A DNA stretch of 47,359 nt from an uncultured Blautia sp. (lineage in GTDB: Bacteria; Bacillota; Clostridia; Lachnospirales; Lachnospiraceae). The notes beneath the pieces were generated by a model. It was not told the origin of the DNA. It saw only the letters and a program-made list of their open reading frames with translations, and did no database searches. Location: the NCBI GenBank assembly GCA_934408705.1, contig CAKRVL010000011.1, positions 1 through 47,359 on the forward strand. The letters are read 5' to 3'. Shown in pieces: positions 24,256 to 32,478 of the stretch. The stretch's first letter is position 1; each line of letters starts with the position of its first letter. Both the position numbers and the translations under genes were made by a program.

Positions 24256-26343
24256 ATGGTCAAAGTAGGAAAATGGATAGCCAAGCATAAAGTCCTGGTG
24301 CTTCTAATCGGACTTTTGCTGGTGATCCCCTCTGTGATCGGAATCGCAGAGACGAGAGTAAATTATGATCTGTTAAGTTACCTGCCGGATACCCTTGAGA
24401 CAGTAAAAGGTCAGGATATTCTGGTTGATGAGTTTGGAATGGGCGCCTTTTCCATGGTAATCGTGGAGAACATGGATATGAAGGATGTCCAGAAGCTGGA
24501 AGAGAAGTTCAGCGAAGTAGAGCATGTAAAGGATGTTCTCTGGTATGATGATGTGGCAGATATCACCCTTCCGGTGGAGATGATCCCTGAGAAATACAGA
24601 AAGATATTTATAAACGGCGATGCTACTATGATGCTGGTTCTGTTTGACAATACCACTTCTTCTGATACTTCCATGGAGGCAATCACAGAGCTTCGTAAGG
24701 TTGCCAATGAGCAGTGCTTCCTCAGCGGTATGACAGGTGTTGTTACTGATATTAAGAACATTGCCATGCAGGAGCTTCCGATTTACGTTGTGATCGCAGC
24801 TGTACTCAGTCTGATCGTTCTGGAGCTGACTGGCGGATCATTTGTTGTTCCGTTCCTGTTCCTGCTTAGTATCGGGCTTGCCATTCTTTACAACCTGGGA
24901 AGCAATATTATTCTAGGAGAGACTTCTTATATTACACAGGCACTTACTGCAGTTCTTCAGCTTGGTGTTACAATGGATTACTCCATTTTCCTTCTGAACA
25001 GCTATGAAGAGAATAAGAAGCGATTCCCTGGAGAAAAGGATCGTGCCATGGGCCATGCCATTGCCAACACCTTCAAGTCTGTAGCGGGCAGCTCTGTTAC
25101 TACAGTTGCCGGTTTCGTTGCACTTTGTGTTATGACCTTTGCTCTTGGACGTGACCTTGGTATTGTTATGGCCAAGGGTGTTATCATCGGCGTTATCTGC
25201 TGTGTAACAATTCTTCCGGCACTGGTATTGTTTTTTGACAAGCCAATCGAGAAAACTCAGCATAAGCTGCTTTTTGCCAGAATGGATAAACCCTCTGCAT
25301 TTATTACCAAGCACTATAAGCTTTGGACTTTGATTTTCCTGGTGCTTCTGTTCCCGGCTATTTACGGAAACAACCACACACAGATTTACTACAATATTGC
25401 AGAATCCCTTCCGTCCACATTGGAGTGCAACATTGCCAATGATGAGCTTGAGAAGACTTTTGCAGTAGGTAATATCCATATGATTATGATGGATAAGAAT
25501 ATGGACCCCAAGCAAAAACAGCAGATGTTAAATGAAATCGATAAGGTAGATGGTGTTAAATGGAGTCTGGGTATGAATTCCCTGATTGGTCCTACAGTTC
25601 CGGAGTCTATGATCCCGAATGATCTGAAGAAGATTTTTAAAGGTGACCAGTATGAACTTGCATTTGTATGCTCCGAGTACGGATCTGCTACAGATGAGGT
25701 AAATGCCCAGCTTGCCCAGATTGATAAAATAGTAAAGAAATACGATGATACAGCAATGGTAATCGGTGAAGCACCTCTTATGAAGGATCTTCAGGATACC
25801 ACAGATGCCGATCTGGTTCGTGTAAATGTAATTTCCATCGGTGCAATCTTCCTGATCATCTTGATTATTTTCAAGTCGATTTCCCTGCCAATCATTCTGG
25901 TTGCGGTTATTGAGTTTGCTATTTTTGTCAATATGGCTATTCCGTTCTATCAGGGAATCAGCCTTCCGTTCGTTGCAAGTATTGTTATCGGTGCAATTCA
26001 GTTAGGTGCTACTGTTGATTATGCGATTCTGATGACCACCCGTTACCAGAGGGAGAGACAGCATGGCAAGGATAAGATGGAAGCTATCGGTATTGCCCAT
26101 AAGACCAGCATGCCATCTATTATCAGCAGTGGTCTTAGCTTCTTCGCAGCGACCTTTGGTGTTTCCTGTTATTCACAGGTTGAGATGATCGGTTCTATCT
26201 GTACATTGCTGGCACGAGGTGCTGTTATCAGTATGATAGTTGTACTGTTTATCTTACCGGCTATGTTCATGATCTTCGATAAGCTGATCTGTGTTACATC
26301 TATTGGCTTCCTTGGAGACAAGAAGGCCGCTAAGACGAAATAA
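24256..26343 (+). CDS. RND/MMPL-family membrane transporter
   Basis: A 695-residue inner-membrane protein. ATG 24256 is chosen because AAGGAG (24241-24246) is 9 bases upstream; the ATG at 24247 touches that site. It has the RND plan of two halves: one helix, an outside domain, then a bundle of six helices, repeated. The first half has QLGVTMDYSIFLLNSYEE and the second QLGATVDYAILMTTRYQRE, which carry the Asp residues of the proton relay. Gram-positive members export lipids, drugs or hydrophobic compounds, or insert surface molecules. No outer-membrane partners are expected or seen. The substrate is unknown. It has its own promoter with an operator and its own terminator. Confidence 0.9.
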   Translation: MVKVGKWIAKHKVLVLLIGLLLVIPSVIGIAETRVNYDLLSYLPDTLETVKGQDILVDEFGMGAFSMVIVENMDMKDVQKLEEKFSEVEHVKDVLWYDDVADITLPVEMIPEKYRKIFINGDATMMLVLFDNTTSSDTSMEAITELRKVANEQCFLSGMTGVVTDIKNIAMQELPIYVVIAAVLSLIVLELTGGSFVVPFLFLLSIGLAILYNLGSNIILGETSYITQALTAVLQLGVTMDYSIFLLNSYEENKKRFPGEKDRAMGHAIANTFKSVAGSSVTTVAGFVALCVMTFALGRDLGIVMAKGVIIGVICCVTILPALVLFFDKPIEKTQHKLLFARMDKPSAFITKHYKLWTLIFLVLLFPAIYGNNHTQIYYNIAESLPSTLECNIANDELEKTFAVGNIHMIMMDKNMDPKQKQQMLNEIDKVDGVKWSLGMNSLIGPTVPESMIPNDLKKIFKGDQYELAFVCSEYGSATDEVNAQLAQIDKIVKKYDDTAMVIGEAPLMKDLQDTTDADLVRVNVISIGAIFLIILIIFKSISLPIILVAVIEFAIFVNMAIPFYQGISLPFVASIVIGAIQLGATVDYAILMTTRYQRERQHGKDKMEAIGIAHKTSMPSIISSGLSFFAATFGVSCYSQVEMIGSICTLLARGAVISMIVVLFILPAMFMIFDKLICVTSIGFLGDKKAAKTK

Positions 26344-26359
26344 AACATAGAATTAGAAA

Positions 26360-26390
26360 AATCCTGCTTCAATCCGGAGCAGGATTTTTT
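26360..26390 (+). terminator. Rho-independent terminator after the RND gene
   Basis: AATCCTGCT (26360-26368) pairs with AGCAGGATT (26378-26386) and runs into six T. Confidence 0.92.
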
Positions 26391-26392
26391 GG

Positions 26393-26421
26393 TTGAACAA
26401 AAGAAGAGAAAACGTTATAAT
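26393..26421 (+). promoter_or_regulatory. Promoter of larBC
   Basis: TTGAAC (26393-26398), 17 bases, TATAAT (26416-26421), followed by a folded leader of about 110 bases. Confidence 0.75.
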
Positions 26422-26428
26422 TTATTAA

Positions 26429-26504
26429 GAATTGTGGGAGCAGCTCTGCTGCGGAGCAATTCGTAAATATCAAGTCAGAGTCAAAGAGCTCCGGCTATGA
26501 TATT
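26429..26504 (+). other. Folded leader of larBC, possible cis-regulator
   Basis: GAATTG (26429-26434) pairs with CAATTC (26457-26462) around a CAG/CTG inner stem, and AATATC (26466-26471) pairs with GATATT (26499-26504). There is no T-run, so any control would act on translation or processing. I do not recognise a known riboswitch; the NiCo consensus was considered and not seen. Confidence 0.45.
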
Positions 26505-26535
26505 CGAATAGAAATAAGGTGGAGTGGATTTATAC

Positions 26536-27282
26536 ATGACATTAGAAGAAATACTTGCACAGGTGCGTGAGGGAACTCTCCCTCTGGAGACTGCCGGGAA
26601 TCTGATCCGTCAGGATGGCTATAAAGAGATGGATTATGCCAAGCTGGATACGGGGAGGAAGGCCCGCACCGGGTTTGCAGAGGTTGTTTACTGCAGCAAC
26701 AAGGCAGATGAGCATTTGCTGAATATTTTTGAACGTTTATATCAGGAAGAAGGAGAGGTTCTGGGAACCAGAGCATCTCAGGCACAGTTTGAGCTGGTAA
26801 GAGAGAGACTGCCTCATGTGCAGTATGATCCCATTTCCCGAATCCTGAAAATAGAAAAGCCGGACAAGCTTCATGAGGGAAAGGTAGCAGTATGTACGGC
26901 GGGGACAGCAGACATTCCTGTGGCGGAGGAAGCGGCGCAGACAGCTGAATATTTCGGAACTTATGTGGAACGCATCTATGATGTGGGAGTAAGCGGAATG
27001 CACAGATTATTTTCCAGACTGGAGGCCATACAGGATGCAAACTGTGTAGTAGCAGTTGCTGGTATGGAGGGCGCTCTTGCAAGCGTCATCGGCGGACTTG
27101 TGAGCAGACCTGTGATAGCAGTGCCTACTTCTGTGGGATATGGCGCCAGCTTCCATGGTCTGTCAGCACTTTTGACCATGATCAATTCCTGTGCGAATGG
27201 CATTGCCACAGTGAATATTGACAATGGATACGGAGCCGGATATCTGGCGACACAGATGAATCGTCTGGCACTTGGAAAATAA
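26536..27282 (+). CDS. larB: Nickel-pincer cofactor biosynthesis carboxylase LarB
   Basis: A 248-residue cytoplasmic enzyme. ATG 26536 is chosen: AGGTGGAG lies about 11 bases upstream and merges with the alternative GTG at 26524. LarB carboxylates and hydrolyses the pyridinium ring of nicotinic acid adenine dinucleotide, the first step to the (SCS)Ni pincer cofactor. The C-terminal half is PurE-like: KVAVCTAGTADIPVAEEA, then VAGMEGALASVIGGLV and IAVPTSVGYGASFHGLSAL. The N-terminal half has FAEVVYCSNK, where the substrate pyridinium is held. The length is normal. larC follows at 27 bases. LarE and the LarA racemase are not in the window. Confidence 0.95.
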   Translation: MTLEEILAQVREGTLPLETAGNLIRQDGYKEMDYAKLDTGRKARTGFAEVVYCSNKADEHLLNIFERLYQEEGEVLGTRASQAQFELVRERLPHVQYDPISRILKIEKPDKLHEGKVAVCTAGTADIPVAEEAAQTAEYFGTYVERIYDVGVSGMHRLFSRLEAIQDANCVVAVAGMEGALASVIGGLVSRPVIAVPTSVGYGASFHGLSALLTMINSCANGIATVNIDNGYGAGYLATQMNRLALGK

Positions 27283-27309
27283 AAGACATTTTTGCAGTGA
27301 GGATTAATT

Positions 27310-28635
27310 ATGGAAAAATCATTATATCTGGAGTGTTATTCCGGAATCAGCGGAGATATGACAGTGGCAGCACTTCTGGATCTGGGCGCAGACCAGAGGG
27401 TGCTGGAGGATGTGCTGGGAAGTCTTCCTGTACAGGGCTTTGAGATAAAAGTAAGCAGGGTGAAGAAATCAGGAATCGATGCCTGTGATTTTGATGTGAT
27501 CCTGGATAAAGAAATTGATGGACATGACCATGATATGGAGTACCTGCATGGTCAAGGACATGAAGATGGGACAAGGCATGGCCAAGGGCATGAACATGAA
27601 CAAGGGCATGATGATGAGTCCAGCCATGCACATAGCCACGGGCATTCTCATGAGCTGTCTCATCATCACCGTGGTATGAGGGAAATCTGTCAGATCATCG
27701 AGGCATCCAAAATGACAGACGGAGCCAGAAAAACAGCTCTTGCCATTTTTGAGATTTTAGCGGAGGCAGAGGCAAAAGCCCATAATGTTCCGGTAGAAGA
27801 AGTCCATTTTCATGAAGTGGGAGCTGTTGATTCTATTGTAGATATACTGTCAGTGGCTGTATGTCTCGATAATCTTGGAATTACAGAGGTGATCGTGCCA
27901 GTATTATATGAAGGAACAGGCACTATACGCTGTCAGCATGGAATTCTTCCTGTTCCTGTTCCGGCTGTAACAAATATTGTACAGCAGTGCGGTCTGGAGC
28001 TTAAGATCACACCTGTGTCAGGAGAGCTGGTTACACCTACTGGTGCTGCAATTGTGGCAGCAGTGCGTACCTCCTGTAAGCTGCCTGAGAACTTCACAAT
28101 TGAGAAAACAGGTATGGGAGCAGGCAAGAGAAACTACGAATGTTCGGGAATCCTTCGGGCTATGCTTATCAATACAGAAGTGTCAGATTCTGATCATTCA
28201 GATCATATCTATAAGCTGGAAACGAATATTGATGACTGCAGTGGGGAAATACTCGGCTTTGTTATGGAGAGATTATTTGAAGCAGGGGCAAGAGATGTTC
28301 ACTATACTCCTGTATATATGAAGAAGAACCGTCCGGCCTGGCTGCTTACTGTGATCTGTAAGGAAGAAGATATTCAGGGAATGGAAGCTTTGATTTTTGC
28401 AGAGACAACCAGTATTGGTATCCGCAGAGTGAGAATGGAGCGGACCATTTTGCCCCGGAAAAAAATAAAAGTAATGATCCCATTTGGTGAAGTGGAAGTG
28501 AAAATCTGCGGACCGGAGGGAGCCCAGAAATGTTATCCAGAGTATGAAAGTCTGGCTAAGATTTGCAGAAAAACAGGAATTTCCTACTCTGAGGCCTATC
28601 AGATGGCAGTAGAGGCTGGTAAAAATCTGGAATAA
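27310..28635 (+). CDS. larC: Nickel-pincer cofactor nickel-insertion protein LarC
   Basis: A 441-residue cytoplasmic CTP-dependent cyclometallase that places nickel in the pincer cofactor. The N-terminal domain begins LYLECYSGISGDMTVAALLDLG. A metal-storing insert at residues 72-120 holds 16 His in 49 residues (HGHSHELSHHH at its end). VHFHEVGAVDSIVDI and TPTGAAIVAAV follow, and the C-terminal domain includes ETNIDDCSGEILG and IRRVRMERTILPRK. In Lactobacillus the gene is split and read by frameshift (larC1/larC2); here it is one frame. It is co-transcribed with larB. The only other metal enzymes nearby handle Fe, Mn, Zn and Co, so the user of this cofactor lies elsewhere. Confidence 0.95.
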   Translation: MEKSLYLECYSGISGDMTVAALLDLGADQRVLEDVLGSLPVQGFEIKVSRVKKSGIDACDFDVILDKEIDGHDHDMEYLHGQGHEDGTRHGQGHEHEQGHDDESSHAHSHGHSHELSHHHRGMREICQIIEASKMTDGARKTALAIFEILAEAEAKAHNVPVEEVHFHEVGAVDSIVDILSVAVCLDNLGITEVIVPVLYEGTGTIRCQHGILPVPVPAVTNIVQQCGLELKITPVSGELVTPTGAAIVAAVRTSCKLPENFTIEKTGMGAGKRNYECSGILRAMLINTEVSDSDHSDHIYKLETNIDDCSGEILGFVMERLFEAGARDVHYTPVYMKKNRPAWLLTVICKEEDIQGMEALIFAETTSIGIRRVRMERTILPRKKIKVMIPFGEVEVKICGPEGAQKCYPEYESLAKICRKTGISYSEAYQMAVEAGKNLE

Positions 28636-28654
28636 AAGGGCTTCAATCACAATA

Positions 28655-28683
28655 TTGCAACCTTTAAAAGAGTATGTTACAAT
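28655..28683 (+). promoter_or_regulatory. Promoter of the surface-polymer locus
   Basis: TTGCAA (28655-28660), 17 bases, TACAAT (28678-28683). Confidence 0.65.
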
Positions 28684-28685
28684 AC

Positions 28686-28707
28686 AATTTGGCTTTTAAG
28701 CCAAATT
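28686..28707 (+). other. Leader hairpin before the surface-polymer genes
   Basis: AATTTGGCTT-TT-AAGCCAAATT is a perfect inverted repeat directly after the expected transcription start, followed by TATT. It may act as an attenuator or protect the 5' end; as a larC terminator it is weak. Confidence 0.55.
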
Positions 28708-28731
28708 TATTCAAAATACAATGGAGTGAAT

Positions 28732-29508
28732 ATGAAGAAATATTTTGATAATCTCAGACAATATCAGTTCCTCTTAAGCGAACTGGTAAAAAAAGGAATC
28801 AAGCTGAAATATCGTCGTTCTTACCTTGGTATTTTGTGGTCTATGTTAGAGCCACTGCTTTCCATGGTAGTTCTGACTATTGTATTCGGAACCTTGTATG
28901 GAAATACAGACAAAACATTTCCTGTATACATTCTTTCTGGACGACTTTTGTACAGCTTTTATTCCTCAGCAACCAAATCAGCGCTGAAATCCATCAGGTC
29001 CAATTCAGCAATGATCAAGAAGGTATATGTACCAAAGTATCTGTATCCACTTTCAACAGTTATTTATAATTATATTATTTTTCTGATCTCCTTGATAGTG
29101 CTTGCCATTGTAAGTGTGGCTCTTGGTGTGAAACCAACGATATATCTGCTTCAGGCACCGGTTGCCCTGATTATTATTCTTATCCTTTCTTATGGATGCG
29201 GAATGTTCCTGGCAACCATCGGTGTATTTTTCAGGGATATCGAATACCTCTGGTCTGTTGCACTGATGCTGATCATGTACACCTGCGCGATTTTCTACTA
29301 TCCAAGCAAGCTGTTAAAGAGTGGCTGGGCATGGATCCTGAAATTTAACCCGCTGTACTGTACCATACAGATTTTCCGTTCTGTATTATTCGGAGAGCCC
29401 ATGTATCCGCCATACGTTATTTACGCAGCCGTATTCAGCATTTTGATCACGGTTATCGGACTTGTATGCTTTAAGAAGAAGCAGGATAACTTTATTCTAT
29501 ACATTTAA
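28732..29508 (+). CDS. ABC-2 polymer export permease (TagG/Wzm type)
   Basis: A 258-residue inner-membrane protein with six helices that forms the channel exporting lipid-linked teichoic acid or polysaccharide. ATG 28732 is chosen, with GGAG 5 bases upstream; an in-frame GTG at 28726 lies in that site. LVKKGIKLKYRRSYLGILWS near residue 17 is the typical amphipathic start of the TagG/Wzm/RfbA family, and FFRDIEYLWSVALMLIMYTC and FNPLYCTIQIFRSVLFGEP are family blocks. It pairs with the ATPase that starts 9 bases later. The neighbours (TagD and TagB/F types) make teichoic acid the likely cargo. Confidence 0.92.
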   Translation: MKKYFDNLRQYQFLLSELVKKGIKLKYRRSYLGILWSMLEPLLSMVVLTIVFGTLYGNTDKTFPVYILSGRLLYSFYSSATKSALKSIRSNSAMIKKVYVPKYLYPLSTVIYNYIIFLISLIVLAIVSVALGVKPTIYLLQAPVALIIILILSYGCGMFLATIGVFFRDIEYLWSVALMLIMYTCAIFYYPSKLLKSGWAWILKFNPLYCTIQIFRSVLFGEPMYPPYVIYAAVFSILITVIGLVCFKKKQDNFILYI

Positions 29509-29517
29509 GGAGAGAAT

Positions 29518-30258
29518 ATGAGTAAGACAGCCATAGAAGTTGATAATGTAAGCATGAAGTTCAACCTGAGCCGTGAGAAGGTTGACAGCTTAAAGGATTA
29601 TATTTTTAAAACTATCAAACGGGAAATCCAGTACAATGAGTTCTGGGCACTGAAGAATGTAAGCTTCAGCGTGGAGAAAGGAGACCGGGTAGGAATCCTT
29701 GGTCTTAATGGTGCTGGAAAAAGTACCCTTCTGAAGGTGATTTCCGGTGTATTTAAGCCTACTGAAGGCCATGTAGACAAGCATGGCAAGATGGTTCCTC
29801 TTCTGGAGCTTGGAGCAGGCTTTGATCCACAGTATACAGGTAAGGAGAATATCTATCTTTACGGTGCCATGCTGGGTTATACCAAGAAGTTTATCGACAG
29901 TAAATATGACGAGATCGTGGAGTTTTCAGAGCTTCAGAAATTTATGGATGTTCCGGTGAAGAATTATTCCTCCGGTATGAAGTCCAGACTTGGTTTTTCC
30001 ATTGCTACAGTTGTAGAGCCTAAGATCCTGATTCTGGATGAAGTGCTTTCCGTAGGTGATGCCAAGTTCCGTAAAAAAAGTGAAAAGAAGATCATGAGTA
30101 TGTTTGATTCCGGAGTTACCGTGCTTTTCGTATCTCATTCTCTGGAGCAGGTTCAGCGTCTTTGTAATAAGGCTATGATTCTTGAGAAGGGGCAGCTGAT
30201 CGCATATGGTGACATTGGTCCGATTTCTGAGCAGTACAGTAAAATGATAGGTGGCTGA
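29518..30258 (+). CDS. ABC polymer export ATPase (TagH/Wzt type)
   Basis: A 246-residue cytoplasmic ATPase partner of the permease before it. Walker A is GLNGAGKSTLLKVI, the signature YSSGMKSRLGFSIA, Walker B ILILDEVLSVGD and the H-loop VLFVSHSLEQVQ. The text VPLLELGAGFDPQYTGKENI is characteristic of TagH/Wzt/KpsT-like exporters. It ends soon after the ATPase core and has no C-terminal sugar-binding (Wzt-C) or membrane-anchored TagH extension, so cargo selection by an extra domain is not expected. AGGAGAG precedes the ATG. Confidence 0.93.
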   Translation: MSKTAIEVDNVSMKFNLSREKVDSLKDYIFKTIKREIQYNEFWALKNVSFSVEKGDRVGILGLNGAGKSTLLKVISGVFKPTEGHVDKHGKMVPLLELGAGFDPQYTGKENIYLYGAMLGYTKKFIDSKYDEIVEFSELQKFMDVPVKNYSSGMKSRLGFSIATVVEPKILILDEVLSVGDAKFRKKSEKKIMSMFDSGVTVLFVSHSLEQVQRLCNKAMILEKGQLIAYGDIGPISEQYSKMIGG

Positions 30259-30263
30259 TTATT

Positions 30264-31364
30264 GTGAAGATACTGCAGGTAGGCCTGGGAAATAATCCCG
30301 GGGGAATGGAAGCCTTTGTAATGAATTATTTCAGGGAACTTGCCAGGCAGGGAGTATCCTTTGATTTTGTATCCATGTATGGAACGATTGCCTATGAAAA
30401 AGAAATCCTGGAGCTTGGCGGAAGGGTTTTCTACGTTCCCAATGTAAAAAAAGATTATTTTGGCTATGTGAAAGCCTTCAGGGAGCTTCTTGACAGGGAG
30501 AGGTACGATGTGGTTCATGTGAATATGCTTTCAGCAGCCAATATTGTTCCCCTTCGCCTGGCGAAGCAGGCTGGCGTAAGAAAAGTAATCGCACATTCCC
30601 ATAACGCTTCAGCACCGGGAATTGTGCGCAAGCTGATGGATGGCGTGAACCGTCCCAGACTAAGCACCTATGCGGATCAGAAGTTTGCCTGTTCAGAAAA
30701 GGCAGGCAGATGGCTGTTTGGAGATAAGGCGTATGAATTGGGACAGGTAACACTGGTAGCAAATGCTATCCAGACAGAAAAATATGGATTTTCAGAAGAT
30801 AACAGATGGGAAATCAGAGAGAAGCTGGGAATTTCCCGGGATGCCCTGGTGGTGGGGCATGTAGGACGGTTTCAGGTTCAGAAGAACCATGAGGCCATTA
30901 TCCGTATTTTCCGTGAAATCCATCTACAAGAGCCGGATGCAAGGCTTTGCCTTATTGGCGACGGCGAATTAAAGGAACAGATCCAGGAGCAGGCCAAGAA
31001 GGCGGGCATCCTGGATAAAATCATATTTACGGGAGTGTGCCCGGATGTGGAACGCTATTTAAGCGCCATGGATGTTTTTCTCTTTCCTTCTTTATTTGAG
31101 GGATTGCCCTTTACTCTTCTGGAGGCTCAGGCTAATGGCCTGCCATGTGTGATCTCAGATCAGATCACAGGGGAAGCAGTGCTCTCACAGGAAAATGTGA
31201 CAAAGGTTTCCCTGACAGAAAGCCCGCAGGAATGGGCTAAGAATGTATTTAAGATGAATGAAGCCGGAAGAATAGATGAGAAAGAGGCAGCCAGAAGACT
31301 GGCGGCAGCAGGATTTGACATTCATGAGGAAGCGCAGAAGCTGCTGGCTTTATATGACAGATAG
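30264..31364 (+). CDS. GT4-family glycosyltransferase
   Basis: A 366-residue cytoplasmic or membrane-peripheral GT-B enzyme. It starts at GTG 30264, five bases after the ATPase stop, with GGTGG upstream. LQVGLGNNPGGMEAFVMNYF is the acceptor-side glycine loop, VGRFQVQKNHEAII begins the donor half, and SLFEGLPFTLLEAQANGLP carries the E-x7-E retaining motif. It probably adds a hexose or GlcNAc to the lipid-linked primer or as a side chain. The exact sugar cannot be read from sequence. Confidence 0.88.
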   Translation: MKILQVGLGNNPGGMEAFVMNYFRELARQGVSFDFVSMYGTIAYEKEILELGGRVFYVPNVKKDYFGYVKAFRELLDRERYDVVHVNMLSAANIVPLRLAKQAGVRKVIAHSHNASAPGIVRKLMDGVNRPRLSTYADQKFACSEKAGRWLFGDKAYELGQVTLVANAIQTEKYGFSEDNRWEIREKLGISRDALVVGHVGRFQVQKNHEAIIRIFREIHLQEPDARLCLIGDGELKEQIQEQAKKAGILDKIIFTGVCPDVERYLSAMDVFLFPSLFEGLPFTLLEAQANGLPCVISDQITGEAVLSQENVTKVSLTESPQEWAKNVFKMNEAGRIDEKEAARRLAAAGFDIHEEAQKLLALYDR

Positions 31365-31415
31365 CTGACCGGGGAAGCTTTAAAATGTAATGATTTTCAG
31401 AGCAGGAGATAACAG

Positions 31416-32408
31416 ATGGAAAAAATCGATTTTGTGCTTACCTGGGTGGACGGTGGTGATCCTGACTGGCTTGCACAGCGCAGAGAATATCAGCCGGGAA
31501 GAGGAACTGACGCAGGAGAGAGCAGATACCGGGATTGGGACAATCTTCAGTACTGGTTTCGTGGTGTGGAGAAATTCGCTCCCTGGGTAAATAAGATATT
31601 TTTTGTTACATGGGGACATGTTCCGAAGTGGCTTAATACCTCTCATGAGAAAATTCAGATTGTAAAGCATGAGGATTTTATGGCTCCGGCTTATCTTCCT
31701 ACCTTTAATATTAATTCTATAGAGCTGAATCTTCACAGGATAAAAGGACTGTCACAGCAGTTTGTGTTTTTCAACGATGACATGTTTCTCATTGATCAGG
31801 TGAAGTCGGAGGACTTTTTTAAGAATGGGCTTCCCTGCGACTGTTGTATTGAGACTGCTCTTGTTCAGGATAATATCCGTAATCCCTTTGCAAATATACT
31901 TATGAACGATGCGGCTCTTGTAAATATGCACTATAATAAAAAGGCTGTGATCCGGAAGCAGGCTTCTAAGTGGTTCAGTCCGGCCTACGGAGCTATGGCT
32001 CTTCGGAATATGCTGATGCTGCCCTACCGTGAATTTTCCAGCTTTAAGTACACCCATCTCCCAAGTGCTTTTTTGAAGAGTTCCTATGAGAAGGTCTGGG
32101 AAGAAGAGGGAGAGATACTGGATGAGGTGTGTCAGAACCGGTTCCGTACAGTATTCGATGTAAACCAGTATGTGGTGAAATACTGGCAGTATATGGAGGG
32201 GAATTTTACTCCGCAGTCACCAAAAATCGGGCGCTTTTATACCATTGGAAAGCATGACCGGCAGATTCATGAGACTATCCGCAGACAGTCATGCAAGATG
32301 ATCTGTCTCAATGATGATGTGAATGTGGGAGATTTTGAAAAACAGAAGAAAGAAATTCAGGAAAGCTTCGAAGTGGTTTTTCCAGAGAAATCGTCTTTCG
32401 AGATGTAA
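31416..32408 (+). CDS. Stealth-family sugar-phosphate transferase
   Basis: A 330-residue enzyme with the four Stealth conserved regions in order: CR1 KIDFVLTWVDGGDPDW at residues 3-18; CR2 with DNLQYWFRGVEKFAPWV and KIFFVTWGHVPKWL, then FNINSIELNLHRIKGLSQQF and VFFNDDMFLI; CR3 around AFANILMNDAALV-like NPFANILMNDAALVN; and CR4 near GRFYTIGKHD. Stealth proteins move hexose 1-phosphate from a UDP-sugar to a glycan, making phosphodiester-linked capsule; relatives include CpsY and GlcNAc-1-phosphotransferase. With TagD nearby, the polymer may mix sugar phosphate and glycerol phosphate. Confidence 0.9.
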   Translation: MEKIDFVLTWVDGGDPDWLAQRREYQPGRGTDAGESRYRDWDNLQYWFRGVEKFAPWVNKIFFVTWGHVPKWLNTSHEKIQIVKHEDFMAPAYLPTFNINSIELNLHRIKGLSQQFVFFNDDMFLIDQVKSEDFFKNGLPCDCCIETALVQDNIRNPFANILMNDAALVNMHYNKKAVIRKQASKWFSPAYGAMALRNMLMLPYREFSSFKYTHLPSAFLKSSYEKVWEEEGEILDEVCQNRFRTVFDVNQYVVKYWQYMEGNFTPQSPKIGRFYTIGKHDRQIHETIRRQSCKMICLNDDVNVGDFEKQKKEIQESFEVVFPEKSSFEM

Positions 32409-32478
32409 TAGTAGAGAAGGTTTGCGATGCTGGTGTATCTTAATTGCATCAGGCAAATCATAGAAACGAGGGTGAGAG

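Noticed and set aside
26422..26535. NiCo riboswitch before larBC
   Set aside because: The leader is folded, but the conserved NiCo junction sequences were not found by eye.
27520..27670. His-rich repeats as a DNA repeat array
   Set aside because: The CAT/CAC repetition is fully explained by the His-rich insert of LarC.
27310..28635. Programmed frameshift splitting larC
   Set aside because: The gene reads as one frame from N-terminal to C-terminal LarC motifs with no slippery break needed.
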